This document shows, piece by piece, positions 1 to 8,662 of a DNA stretch of 64,000 bases (its first letter is position 1; each line of letters opens with the position of its first letter). The position numbers and the translations under genes were made by a program. The stretch is taken from assembly GCA_963839645.1 (NCBI GenBank), contig CAWIVZ010000001.1, positions 186,001-250,000 on the forward strand, read 5' to 3'. The stretch comes from PALSA-911 sp963839645. GTDB lineage: Bacteria; Pseudomonadota; Alphaproteobacteria; Acetobacterales; Acetobacteraceae. Below the pieces are notes generated by a model. It did no database searches, was not told the DNA's origin, and was given only the letters and a program-made list of their open reading frames with translations.

Positions 1-1317
1 ACCAGCATCGGCAGCCAGTCCGGCGCTTCCGCGGCGAATGCGGCAACGATGCCGACGCCGTCATTGCCGTGCGGCACCAGCACCACGCCCTCCGGCCAGG
101 CCAGGCTCGCCGCCGCCCGCGCGGTGGCACGGGCGGGTTGCATGGTCTCGGCGCGGGTGAACAGGCCCGCGAGCGATACCGCCTGGACCAGCAGGACGGC
201 GCCGCCGATGCCGATCGCCAGGCGCCGGGGCAGGGTCGCCAGGCTGCCGGCGAGCAGCAGGGCCACGAAGGGCGCGGCGAAGGCGAGGTAGCGCAACTCG
301 ATCGGCGTGGAGTTGAACACAACCCCGAGCAGGATCAGGCCGGCCGGCGGCGCCAGCGCCGCCATCGCCAGCAGCACGCGCGGGCCGGGCCGGGCCAGGC
401 CGCGCCAGCGCCACAGGATCAGGGCCGAAAGGCCCGCCAGCAGGCCGCCGAGCGCGCCGCTGACGATCAGGCGCGGCGTGCCGTCGACATAGAGCGGCAG
501 GCCGCCGAAGATCGTGCCCGCGCCAAAGCGGGCCAGCAAAGCGAGGCTGTGGATCAGATCGAATGGCGGGAACTGTCCGGTCCGGCTGTCGCGCTGGGCC
601 AGGAAGAACCAGAGATCGGCCGGCAGGAACACGGCGAAGCCCAGGCCAGCCGGCAGCCACAGGCGGGGCACGCGCGGCCGGCGCAGCAGCAGCCAGAGCA
701 GCGCCGCGCCGGCGACGAATACGGCCAGGTAGTTGGCCAGGGTCGCCGCCCCCAGCGCCAGGCCGCCGGCCAGGGCGGCCGCGGGAGTGCGCCGCCGCTC
801 GGCCCGCAGCAGCAGCGCCACGCCCGCCAGACTGAGGCACTGCGCCATGGCGAAGCCGCGCGCGATGCCGGCGGTATAGGCGAAGCCGTAGCAGCCCAGG
901 GTGAACGCCATCGCCCAGGCCGGAGGGATGCGCGCGGCGCACGCGATGCGGCCGACCAGCGCCAGCGCCCCCAGGCCGAACAGCACGGACAGCACGCGAA
1001 GGCGGATCAGGCCGGGGCCCACCAGCCGGTGCCATGCCGAGGCGGCCCAGAAATACAGCGGCGGGTGCACATCCGTCCGGCGCAGGTCGTCGGCGAGCTG
1101 CAGCCATGCCGGTGTCTCCGGCCTCGATCCGGCGAACCGTGGCGCCGGTGAAGGCGGCCTCCGGCCAGGCCGGGCGCGGCGTGCCGGAAACCAGCAGCAG
1201 CGTGTATTGCTCGTCATACTCGGCGCTGCGCCAGGAGACCGTGCCAAGCAGCAGCGCCACCGCCAGGGCGACCACGGCGATGCCGGCGAGCCGGCGGGGA
1301 AACGGGCGCGCGCTCAC
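1..1317 (-). pseudogene. Polytopic membrane glycosyltransferase-like protein, partial and frameshifted
   Basis: The gene reads leftward and runs out of the window, so its C-terminus is missing. It opens with a short basic N-terminus and a hydrophobic segment (GIAVVALAVALLLG), followed by SAEYDEQYTLLL and, after a frame change, DVHPPLYFWAASAWHRLVG. An acidic YDE motif and a D-V-H-P-P-L-Y motif ahead of many hydrophobic segments are typical of the GT39/PMT_2-type glycosyltransferases that use polyprenyl-phosphate sugars at the membrane; this family call is inference. One extra base near position 1108 breaks the frame. I chose the GTG at 1317 because AAGGG lies just upstream; a TTG at 1371 is the alternative. 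It is divergent from the hydrolase gene at 1542. Confidence 0.6.
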
Positions 1318-1397
1318 CTTGCCCTTAACGCGGACGGAGGCGGAGGGAAGCGGGTTTCGGCTGCATTGCAATCATAAGTTGTTTACATTCGAACAAT

Positions 1398-1412
1398 GCG
1401 CCAAATTGGCGC
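1398..1412. promoter_or_regulatory. Inverted repeat in a divergent promoter region
   Basis: GCGCCAA and TTGGCGC form 7-bp arms around one central A, midway between the divergent starts at 1317 and 1542. This is an operator-like position. No regulator is identified. Confidence 0.3.
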
Positions 1413-1541
1413 CGCGTCATGTTGAAATTCGCATTCATGCAACCGCATTCGTCATCCGCTATGTGCCGGTTGGCCGATCAAGTGGGGACGCCGGAACGGA
1501 TTTTTGTCAATCACGGCCCGCGTCGATCACGGCACGCCCGC

Positions 1542-2678
1542 ATGAGGCGCCTGCTGCTGGCGCTGGCGATGGCGATGATCTGCTGCGGCCCGGCGGCGGC
1601 GGGTCCGCCGGCCGAACGGCTGGAGGTGCTGCGGCGCGGGGTGAACCTGACCAATTGGTTCCGCTATCCCGCCAGCCTCGATCCGGCCCGGCTCCGGGGC
1701 TATCTCGGTGATGCCGCGATGGCGGATCTGCGGCGGGCCGGTTTCAGTTTCGTGCGCCTGGCCGTGCAGCCGGAATTCCTGCTGGCCGGGGGCCGGCTGG
1801 ACCCGGCGCGGCTGGCGATCCTGCTGGAGGCGATCCACCGGCTGCAGCATCAAGGCCTGGGCGTGGTGATCGCGCCGCATCCGGCGACATGGCGGCTGGA
1901 AAGCGAACCCACGGTGCTGACCGGCTTCTGGCACGCGCTGGCGCCGGCGTTGGCAGGGACCGATCCGCGCCTGACCTTTCCGGAGGTGCTGAACGAGCCG
2001 GTGTTTGCACACGATCCGGCCGGCTGGGCGGCGTTGCAGGCCTTGGCCCTGGCCGAGATCCGGGCCGCGTTGCCCCGGCACACGATCCTCCTGACCGGGC
2101 AGGATTGGGGCAGCCTGGCCGGGCTGCTGGCGCTGCGACCGGCGGCGGATCCGAACGTTGTCTACAGCTTCCATTTCTACGATCCCGTGGAACTCACCGC
2201 GCTGGCGGCCTATCGCCCCGGGCTGGACACCGCCGCCCTGGCGGGATTGCCGTTTCCGATGAGCCCCGGCGCCTGCGCGCCGATGGCCGCCACGACGGAC
2301 CCGGCGACGGCGGGGCTGATCCGCTTCGTCTGCGCGATGGGCTGGAACGCGGAGACATTGCGCGACGCCTTCGCCAAGGCCGGGGCCTGGGCGCGGCGCA
2401 ACAACGCGGCGCTGCTGCTCGGGGAGTTCGGCGCCACGGTCCGGCTGAACGCCGCCGCCAGGCTGGCCTGGCTGGCGGCGGCGCGGCGCGGCGCGGAAGA
2501 AGAAGGAATTGGCTGGGCGCTTTGGGGCTACGATGACGGAATGGGCTTCGATGTTCCCCGTCCGCCGCCGGCACGGCCCGTCTTGAACCCGGCTGTCCTG
2601 CGGGCGCTTGGACTGAACAGCGGCGCTAGCCGTGCCGGACCAGGGCCAGCACGATCTCTCCGGCAATCAGCACGGTGA
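1542..2678 (+). CDS. Secreted glycoside hydrolase family 5-like (cellulase-type) protein
   Basis: The protein is about 378 aa. The ATG at 1542 is followed by a signal peptide (MRRLLLALAMAMICC...AAAG), which makes it a better start than the upstream in-frame codon at 1419. The mature part begins RRGVNLTNWFRYP, like GH5 enzymes. LNEPVF carries the expected acid/base Glu after Asn, and LLLGEFGA the expected nucleophile Glu. The likely role is hydrolysis of a beta-glucan or an exported polysaccharide in the periplasm or outside the cell; the substrate is not predictable. The last 53 bp overlap the 3' end of the convergent gene at 2626. Confidence 0.75.
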   Translation: MRRLLLALAMAMICCGPAAAGPPAERLEVLRRGVNLTNWFRYPASLDPARLRGYLGDAAMADLRRAGFSFVRLAVQPEFLLAGGRLDPARLAILLEAIHRLQHQGLGVVIAPHPATWRLESEPTVLTGFWHALAPALAGTDPRLTFPEVLNEPVFAHDPAGWAALQALALAEIRAALPRHTILLTGQDWGSLAGLLALRPAADPNVVYSFHFYDPVELTALAAYRPGLDTAALAGLPFPMSPGACAPMAATTDPATAGLIRFVCAMGWNAETLRDAFAKAGAWARRNNAALLLGEFGATVRLNAAARLAWLAAARRGAEEEGIGWALWGYDDGMGFDVPRPPPARPVLNPAVLRALGLNSGASRAGPGPARSLRQSAR

Positions 2679-3811
2679 TCAGCAGTTCCATCAGTTCCGC
2701 CCGCCGCGACGATGCCTCGTCGTACAGGGCGGTGTAGGTGTCGCGGATGATCGCCAGCTTGCGCTCCACCGCGGCATTGACCAGCCGGACACGGAACAAC
2801 TCCAGCGCCGAGGAATAGATCCGCGCCAGATACACGTCCTCGGTCACCTGCAGCGCGTTGTCGGCCCGTTCTGTCAGCTCCGTCACTTCGGCCACCAGTG
2901 TGTAGAGCCGGCGGGCCAGGTCGGCGAAGCGCCTGGCGCCGAACACCGTGCGGGTGCGCCGCGCTGCTTCGACCAGGTCGTACATGCGCGGCAGCTCATT
3001 ATCGAGCAGTTCGTCGTAGTAGCGCATTTCCAGCAGCTGGGCGTTGGCGACCTCGATGACGTCCATCACGTCCGAGTCGCCGCGCGGCTCGTAGATGAAG
3101 GCGCGATCCCAGGTCAGCACCACCAGATCGTCGGTGTAGTAGGAAAACCGCTGGCGCATCAGGTCGGCGCGCGCACCTTCCGACAAAGCCCGGCTCTCCC
3201 CCGACAACAGGGGGACGAAATCGATCTTCTGTTGCAGTTCCACCGCCGCCGGGTTGCCGGGGAACGCGGTGACGACGCCGACCAGATAATCCTCGTCCAG
3301 GCTGGAAGCGGCTGGGGGAGAGGCTTCCCGGCGTTCCAGCGCATCGCCCAGCACCGTTCGGACCTGGCCCAGCAGCGTGTCCCAGATGCGCGTGGGGGTG
3401 CCGGACCCGACCACCTTGTCCATGGTGTTCAGCCGCGCCACAAACGCCGGCCACGCCAGATTGACGACCGGCACCCGCAAGGCGAAGGAGATCACGCCGA
3501 AATCATACAGCCGGCCGGTCACGCTGGCCTCGACGATGCGTGCCATCGAGATCGAGCGACACCGGCTCGAACATCAGCACCACCGGCGGCACGCCAAAGG
3601 CCACGGCCTTCGGCGGGGTCGCGGAAAGCCGTGAACGGATGGCGCTGCGGGACTGGCCATTATGCGCGGAACTGGCCCACAACGCCTCGGCGCGGGCCAG
3701 ATCGACCGCATAGGCGATGTCGAACAACCGGAACGCGACGATCGCCCCGGCAGCCACTTCCAGGCCGGTCTCCCCAGGACCGATCGCAGTACCTTCCGAT
3801 TCCGCGGTCAT
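2626..3811 (-). pseudogene. RMD1/DUF155-like protein, one frameshift
   Basis: The protein should be about 395 aa. The N-terminal part (start ATG at 3811, MTAESEG...) has a hydrophobic AAGAIVAFRLFDIAY stretch. After one extra base near 3546 the frame continues as MARIVEASVTGRLYDFGVI. The C-terminal half is helical (YDELLDNELPRMYDLVEAA) and ends in one hydrophobic helix, LMELLITVLIAGEIVLALV. This layout, with a mixed N-terminal domain, coiled helices and a single C-terminal membrane anchor, fits the RMD1/Sif2 (DUF155) family, whose bacterial role is unknown. The start overlaps the upstream gene by ATGA, so the two are probably translationally coupled. Confidence 0.55.
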
Positions 3812-4125
3812 GGCGGGGGAAGGCTGTCCCCAGGCCGTTGCGCCACTTGGCCAGCGAGAAACCGTTGCGCCGCGGTGGGGTCGATCAGCGCGTGGATATC
3901 GAACCGCGCGGGAATGATGTCCGCCCATTCGTTGAGGAAGCGGTGCAGCGTCTCGTTGCTGTCGACATCGAACAGCACCACGGCGCCGCGACCGACCTTG
4001 GCGTGCACCGACTTCACCTGGCCGCCTGCGATCAGCGGTTCGATCCAGCGCCAATAGCTCTGCCGCTGGGCGGCGATAGCGCCCGGCGGTTCGGGGCGCG
4101 GCTCACTGATGACCAGGAACAGCAT
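3808..4125 (-). CDS. Muconolactone isomerase-like small protein
   Basis: This 105-aa protein begins MLFLVISEPRP with a strong AAAGGAG ribosome site just upstream, which fixes the ATG at 4125. The pattern VKSVHAKVGRGAVVLFDVDS followed by a helix and IIPARFDIHALI resembles the ferredoxin-like alpha/beta-barrel fold of muconolactone delta-isomerase relatives. No aromatic pathway genes adjoin it, so the family name should not be read as function. It is the first gene of a two-gene operon with the RMD1-like gene, overlapping it by ATGA. Confidence 0.5.
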   Translation of the reverse strand: MLFLVISEPRPEPPGAIAAQRQSYWRWIEPLIAGGQVKSVHAKVGRGAVVLFDVDSNETLHRFLNEWADIIPARFDIHALIDPTAAQRFLAGQVAQRPGDSLPPP

Positions 4126-4293
4126 GACGGGGCTCCTTTGCTGCACGCACGCAATAATGCGCCGATGCCGGCCCTTGGCGCCAGCGATAATAGGCCTGAA
4201 ACGATCAGCGCCAGGGTCAGGTATCGCCAAGTCAACAAACGTCGGCTCGATAACATCGGGTCCATTTTGAGACGGAACCCCAGTGCACGGACC

Positions 4294-4324
4294 AAAAAAA
4301 AGCCCCCGGGAGTTGGCCGGGGGC
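4294..4324 (-). terminator. Intrinsic terminator
   Basis: GCCCCCGG and CCGGGGGC form a perfect 8-bp stem around a 7-base loop. On the minus strand this is followed directly by eight T residues. It ends the putative small RNA and lies upstream of the gene starting at 4125. Confidence 0.8.
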
Positions 4325-4570
4325 AAGTATACAGGGAGGCTTCACGTCTGGGAGACGCAGGGACCAAAGGCCCCTTCCCAGCCACGAGGGCTGGAAGACT
4401 GGCGAAGCATTCGCCGTATTCGGTGAACAAGACGTTAATCCCTCATGCTGCGCTGCAACCATCGCCAAATACCGGACACCGCCATGCTTGCCCTGCATGT
4501 CCCGCTTGGAACAGGGGACAGGCCCGCATTCGACGCGGGACTTGCCCAAGTCGTCACGCGCGACCCTGAC
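4294..4570 (-). ncRNA. Putative structured small RNA with intrinsic terminator
   Basis: About 600 bp between genes has no convincing ORF. Read on the minus strand it carries a chain of hairpins: GACTT/AAGTC (4539-4552), a CCTGTCCC hairpin, GGCGAA/TTCGCC, CTTCCAGCC/GGCTGGGAAG, GGGGCC/GGTCCC and CGTCT/AGACG. It then ends in a GC-rich hairpin with a run of eight T. The string GCGGGCCTGTCCCCTG is close to a segment of E. coli 6S RNA, but the rest of 6S is not obviously present. The 5' end is a guess. The family is unassigned. Confidence 0.4.
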
Positions 4571-4731
4571 AGAAGCCGCCGGCCAAGGTCTGGGAAGGCT
4601 ATTCGGGGATCTGAACTTCGCGCCTGACGGAAAGAGCGCCTTCACGTAGACTGAAACCGCTCCATCCATATTTAGCGGGCAATTTCATCAGCCTAAGATC
4701 GCTTCGCGAGTCCAGTCAGGCTGATATCGCT

Positions 4732-5616
4732 CTAATGCATTTCCGCCAGTCGGGTCAGCAGGAAGTCGCGAAACACCGCGACGCGCTTGGAGTTCCGCAG
4801 TTCCTCGGGATAGACGAAATACACGTCCACCTTCGGTGCCTTCAGTTCCGGCAGCAGCACAACCAGGTCCTGGTTTTCCGCGATCAGATAGTCCGGCAGC
4901 GCGCCGATACCGAGGCCGGAACGGATCGACAGCACCATGGCCTGGGTGGAGTTCACCTCCAGCAGCGCCCGACGGGGATTGCCCGGCCGCCTTCCGGCAT
5001 CCGCCAGCCAGTTGATATCCTGGACGGGCGGGTGATAGTCGCCGAACAGGATCAACTTGTGCGCGTCCAGATCCTCCGGCCGCTGCGGCACGCCGTGCTT
5101 CTTCAGATATTCCGGCGAGGCGCAGACGATCCATTGGATCGCCAGCAGATGGCGCTGCACGAGGTCGGGCTGCTTGGGCGGATGCATGCGGATGGCCACG
5201 TCCGCCTCCCGCATCGCCAGGTCGAGGTCGTTGTCGTCCAGCAGCAACGACATGGAGATGTCGGGATATGCCTCCAGGAAGCCCTGCAGCCGTGGCGCCA
5301 GCCAGGACGCCCCGAAGCCGACCGTGGTGGTCACCTTCAGCCGGCCGGCGGGCTTCTCCTTGCTCTCGGTCAGCAAAGCCTCGGTCATCGCCAGCTTGGC
5401 GAACACCTCCCGCACCGTGCGGTTCAGCGCCTCGCCCTGCTCGGTCAGGATCAACCCGCGCGCATGGCGGTGAAACAACGGCACCTGCAAGGCTTCCTCG
5501 AGCGCCGATATCTGGCGCGAGACGGCCGACTGGCTCAGGTTCAAGGTGTCGCCGGCATGCGTGAAGCTGCCGGCCTCGGCCACCGCGTGGAATACGCGCA
5601 GCTTGTCCCAGTCCAT
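4732..5616 (-). CDS. LysR family transcriptional regulator
   Basis: The 294-aa protein starts MDWDKLRVFHAVAEAGSFT at the ATG at 5616, with GAGAGG upstream. The winged helix-turn-helix occupies residues 1-60 (LNLSQSAVSRQIS). It is followed by a periplasmic-binding-like effector domain (VTTTVGFGASWLAPRL). In-frame codons to 5673 are not needed. The gene lies 188 bp downstream of trxB in the same direction. The target and effector are not visible. Confidence 0.9.
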   Translation of the reverse strand: MDWDKLRVFHAVAEAGSFTHAGDTLNLSQSAVSRQISALEEALQVPLFHRHARGLILTEQGEALNRTVREVFAKLAMTEALLTESKEKPAGRLKVTTTVGFGASWLAPRLQGFLEAYPDISMSLLLDDNDLDLAMREADVAIRMHPPKQPDLVQRHLLAIQWIVCASPEYLKKHGVPQRPEDLDAHKLILFGDYHPPVQDINWLADAGRRPGNPRRALLEVNSTQAMVLSIRSGLGIGALPDYLIAENQDLVVLLPELKAPKVDVYFVYPEELRNSKRVAVFRDFLLTRLAEMH

Positions 5617-5804
5617 CGTGAAGCCTCTCCCATGCCAGCCGGTCCAGACAAAGGCGGGACCGGAGGCGCTCATTGTCGCGAAATATCTAAACGATCCGCC
5701 ACTGCGAATCGGTCTGGATACAAGTGAGCCACATTCGTGCGCTCAACGCACCATATAAGCGGAATTTCTTGGAGGCTTATGCCAGATTTAGGTGATTTTT
5801 AGCC

Positions 5805-6773
5805 TCATTCGGCAGCCAGCGCCGGATTATCGGCCAGCGAGGCCAGATATTTCTCCGCTTCCAGCGCCGCCATGCAGCCGGTTCCGGCCGCCGTGACCGC
5901 CTGGCGGAAGATCTTGTCCTGCACGTCCCCGGCCGCGAACACGCCGCCAACCGAGGTCCGGGTGCTGCCAGGAACGGTGGTGATGTAACCCTCAGGGTCC
6001 ATCGCGAGCTGCCCGGCGAAGATCTCCGTGGTGGGCGTGTGGCCGATGGCGATGAAGACGCCGTCCACCGCCAACTCGCTAACTGCGCCGCTACCCGTGT
6101 CGCGCAGCTTCACGCCGGTGACGACCGGCGGCGTGCCGGTGCCGAGGATCTCCTCCACCGCGCTGTTCCAGATCACCGAAATCCGCGGATGCGCGAACAG
6201 CCGGTTCTGCAGGATCTTCTCCGCGCGCAGCGTATCGCGCCGGTGGATCAGGGTGACGTGCTCGGCGTGGTGGGTGAGGTACAGCGCTTCCTCCACCGCC
6301 GTATTGCCGCCGCCGACCACGGCGACGCGCTTGCCGCGATAGAAGAAGCCGTCGCAGGTGGCGCAGGCGGAAACCCCGGCGCCGGACAGCCGCTTTTCCG
6401 ATTCCAGCCCCAGCCAGCGGGCCTGTGCGCCGGTGGCGATGATCACCGAATCGGCGACATACACATCGCCGGAATCGGCGGTGCAGCGGAACGGCCGGGC
6501 GGAGAAATCCACCTCCGTGATCAGGTCATAGACCACGCGCGTGCCGACATGCTCCGCCTGCTTCGCCATCTGCTCCATCAGCCACGGGCCCTGAATCACT
6601 TCCGCAAAGCCGGGATAGTTCTCCACGTCCGTGGTGATCGTCAGCTGGCCGCCCGGCTGCAAGCCGGCCAGCAGGATCGGCTCCATGCTGGCGCGCGCGG
6701 CATAGATCGCCGCGGTGTAGCCCGCCGGGCCGGCGCCGATGATCAGGATTTGGGTGCGATGCGTGGCGGCCAT
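5805..6773 (-). CDS. trxB: Thioredoxin-disulfide reductase
   Basis: This 322-aa cytosolic flavoenzyme passes electrons from NADPH to thioredoxin. The FAD-binding GAGPAG is at residues 13-18, the redox-active CATC pair at 137-140, the NADPH-binding GGGNTA near 154, and a C-terminal FAAGDV motif binds FAD. Length and motif order match the low-molecular-weight bacterial enzyme. It is divergent from the lrp gene, with 198 bp between the starts. Confidence 0.97.
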   Translation of the reverse strand: MAATHRTQILIIGAGPAGYTAAIYAARASMEPILLAGLQPGGQLTITTDVENYPGFAEVIQGPWLMEQMAKQAEHVGTRVVYDLITEVDFSARPFRCTADSGDVYVADSVIIATGAQARWLGLESEKRLSGAGVSACATCDGFFYRGKRVAVVGGGNTAVEEALYLTHHAEHVTLIHRRDTLRAEKILQNRLFAHPRISVIWNSAVEEILGTGTPPVVTGVKLRDTGSGAVSELAVDGVFIAIGHTPTTEIFAGQLAMDPEGYITTVPGSTRTSVGGVFAAGDVQDKIFRQAVTAAGTGCMAALEAEKYLASLADNPALAAE

Positions 6774-6971
6774 GAGCGATGATCCAGGTTTTGACGGTCC
6801 CGAACATATCGGGGCGCATAGGGGCGGGGCAAGCGGCCGGGGGAAGCTGGCGATTTTACGATTTGCACCCTTGTGTGGGCCGCTGTGTGGAATAATATTT
6901 CAACGATGTGCATCCTAAAGAAACGTCAGGGGCCGGGAGACCGGTCGGATTTGTCCAATGAACCTTCCCTT

Positions 6972-7451
6972 ATGAAATTGCAGCCCGCCGAGCCGCCTCT
7001 GCTGGATGCGATCGATCGCCGGATCCTGGCCGAACTGCAGGTCGATGGCCGGATGACCAATGTGGAGCTGGCGCGCCGCGCCGGCATCTCCGCGCCCCCC
7101 TGCCTGCGCCGCGTCCGCAGGCTGGAAGAAGCCGGCCTGATCCGCGGCTACCACGCCGACAGCGACCCGCAGAAGCTGGGCTGGGAGATCACGTTCTTCG
7201 CCATCGTCGGCCTGGACAGCCAAAAGGAAGCCGTGCTCGCCGCCTTCGAGCAGCTGGTCGCCGGATGGCCGGAAGTGCGCGAGTGCCACATGATCCGCGG
7301 CGGCGGGGATTTCCTGCTGCGCCTGGTCGCGCGCGACACCGCACACGAAAACCAGCTCACGCAACGACTGACCGGCGCGCCCACCGTCAGCAAGGTGCAA
7401 ACCCTGCAAACCATCCGAACCAGCCGCAACCTCGCCGGCGTGCCGTTGTAG
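6972..7451 (+). CDS. Lrp/AsnC family transcriptional regulator
   Basis: The protein is 159 aa. The N-terminal helix-turn-helix (DAIDRRILAELQVDGRMTN, then VELARRAGISAPPCLRRVRR) is followed by the alpha/beta ligand-response domain, with the family's GGGDFLLRLVARD turn. The ATG at 6972 is chosen because homologous sequence begins there; the frame is open upstream to 6873. Such proteins sense amino acids and wrap DNA as oligomers. The AT-rich GGAATAATATTTCAA just upstream may be its own promoter or site. The gene is followed by nested repeat element A. Confidence 0.9.
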   Translation: MKLQPAEPPLLDAIDRRILAELQVDGRMTNVELARRAGISAPPCLRRVRRLEEAGLIRGYHADSDPQKLGWEITFFAIVGLDSQKEAVLAAFEQLVAGWPEVRECHMIRGGGDFLLRLVARDTAHENQLTQRLTGAPTVSKVQTLQTIRTSRNLAGVPL

Positions 7452-7463
7452 GCCCGGGCTGGA

Positions 7464-7705
7464 AGCAAGAATGGGGCTTTGCCCCAAACCCCAGGAGGGC
7501 TCCGCCCCTCCACCCCGCAAGGGAACTCGTTCCCTTGACCCTGTAAATTGGTTTGTTGGGGATAGGGCCGCGACGTCGCCTATCAACCGCTACGACGGTT
7601 CGGCCCTATCCCCAACAAACCAGTCCATGGGGTTGAGGGGACGCGTCCCCTCACGGGTGCAGGGCAGCGCCCTGCCGGGGTCTGGGGCGGAGCCCCAGCC
7701 TTGCT
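7464..7705. repeat. Nested inverted-repeat element A (22-bp core)
   Basis: The whole 242 bp is one large imperfect inverted repeat between convergent genes. Each arm holds three short GC hairpins: left GGGGCTTTGCCCC, GAGGGCTCCGCCCCTC and AAGGGAACTCGTTCCCTT; right GAGGGGACGCGTCCCCTC, CAGGGCAGCGCCCTG and CTGGGGCGGAGCCCCAG. In the centre, 7549-7570 and 7601-7622 are perfect 22-bp reverse complements around a 30-base loop. Both neighbouring base pairs on either side of this core are mismatched. Related to elements at 10896 and 63226. Confidence 0.85.
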
Positions 7706-7715
7706 CCCCGCCGGC

Positions 7716-7973
7716 TCAGTGAACGCGGACGGCGAGCATTTCGTGTTGCAGGACCGCGGCCATCGCTATGTCCAGGCCCGGCGCCATGCCCATGGGGGTG
7801 CCGTCCGCGCCATGGATGGCGAAGGCGTTGCCGCCATTGACGACAACCGGCTTCACATAGGCGATCAACGGCGTGCCGAGTTGCGCGAACTGGCTGGCCG
7901 TCATGTGGCGCACGTCGATCGCGACGGTGTTGGCCACTGTCTGGGTGTCCGTGTCGTCGTCTTGGTTGGTCAT
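7716..7973 (-). CDS. DUF1150 family protein
   Basis: This is an 85-aa protein (MTNQDDDTDTQTVAN...). It matches the small alphaproteobacterial DUF1150 family, with the typical PLIAYVKPVVVNGGNAFAIH core and HGADGTPMG turn. Members usually sit beside hsp20, as here, which suggests a heat-shock or proteostasis role, but the function is unknown. I use the second in-frame Met (7973) because the N-terminus of the family begins near it; an ATG at 8012 is also possible. There is a 63-bp gap to hsp20. Confidence 0.75.
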   Translation of the reverse strand: MTNQDDDTDTQTVANTVAIDVRHMTASQFAQLGTPLIAYVKPVVVNGGNAFAIHGADGTPMGMAPGLDIAMAAVLQHEMLAVRVH

Positions 7974-8036
7974 GATCACTACTCCCGATACGCGTCGGCC
8001 CATGATCGGCACCGGCGCTATTCGTAGGCTTTCGTC

Positions 8037-8513
8037 TCAACCCTGTTCGGGTTCTCCTTCGACCACGCGTGCGCGGCCGCTGGCCACAGCGCCATTGCCG
8101 CCCGCCTTGGTGATCTCGATCGTTTTCACTCGTGTTTCCGGCTGCGGGCGGAACAGGTCGATGTGCAGCAGGCCGTTATCGAGCCAGGCCCCCTTCACCT
8201 CGATCCCTTCCGCCAGCACGAAGGCGCGCTGGAACTGCCGCGCGGCGATGCCGCGATGCAGGAACACGCGTCCCTGGCTGTCGTCGGTCTGCCGGCCGCG
8301 GATCACCAGTTGGTTGTCTTCCTGGGTGATCTGCAAATCGTCCATCGTGAACCCGGCGACGGCGAGGGTAATGCGCAGCGCGGTCGGAGCGGTCTGCTCG
8401 ATGTTGTAGGGCGGGTATCCGTCGGACGTATTCTTCGACGCACGCTCAAGCATTTGCTCGAGATGATCGAAGCCGAGGAACAACGGAGACGTGAACATTC
8501 GGGCAGACGACAT
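8037..8513 (-). CDS. Small heat-shock protein, Hsp20 family
   Basis: This 158-aa protein is an IbpA-type holdase chaperone. The N-terminus SPLFLGFDHLEQMLER is the usual IbpA-like start. The alpha-crystallin domain spans about residues 40-130 (ITLAVAGFTMDDLQITQEDN, then GRVFLHRGIAARQFQRAFVL), with an IEVKGAWLDNGLLHIDL strand near the end. The ribosome site GAGGGGGCC lies in a potential melting hairpin (see 8516-8544). It probably forms an operon with the DUF1150 gene. Confidence 0.93.
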   Translation of the reverse strand: MSSARMFTSPLFLGFDHLEQMLERASKNTSDGYPPYNIEQTAPTALRITLAVAGFTMDDLQITQEDNQLVIRGRQTDDSQGRVFLHRGIAARQFQRAFVLAEGIEVKGAWLDNGLLHIDLFRPQPETRVKTIEITKAGGNGAVASGRARVVEGEPEQG

Positions 8514-8515
8514 AT

Positions 8516-8544
8516 GGCCCCCTCGTAAGAGCGAAGCAGAAGCC
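8516..8544 (-). promoter_or_regulatory. Candidate RNA thermometer over the hsp20 ribosome site
   Basis: On the mRNA, GGCUUCU (8544-8538) can pair over seven consecutive positions, three of them G-U, with GGGGGCC (8522-8516). This hides the Shine-Dalgarno two bases before the AUG. Weak, wobble-rich pairing just upstream of hsp20 is the logic of alphaproteobacterial ROSE elements, but the full ROSE structure is not shown. A CTTGCA...CCAAGATAG promoter-like pair about 50-80 bp upstream is weaker evidence. Confidence 0.4.
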
Positions 8545-8662
8545 GGAACCCATCATGGCATTCCGACACCTCCCTATCTTGGCAGCGCCCGCCGGCCTTG
8601 CAAGGGGTTTCCGGCCGGCCTCCCGGACGGATGGCGTTGATCGCTGCCGCAGGGATCGCTAC

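Noticed and set aside
4032..4430. Small membrane protein frame (RYLTLALIVSGLLSLAP)
   Set aside because: It spans the terminator and runs into the downstream gene in another frame. No ribosome site.
2632..4569. Long forward reading frame of 645 codons
   Set aside because: Antisense to the RMD1-like operon and the ncRNA region. Low-complexity His/Gln/Arg-rich product typical of high-GC shadow frames.
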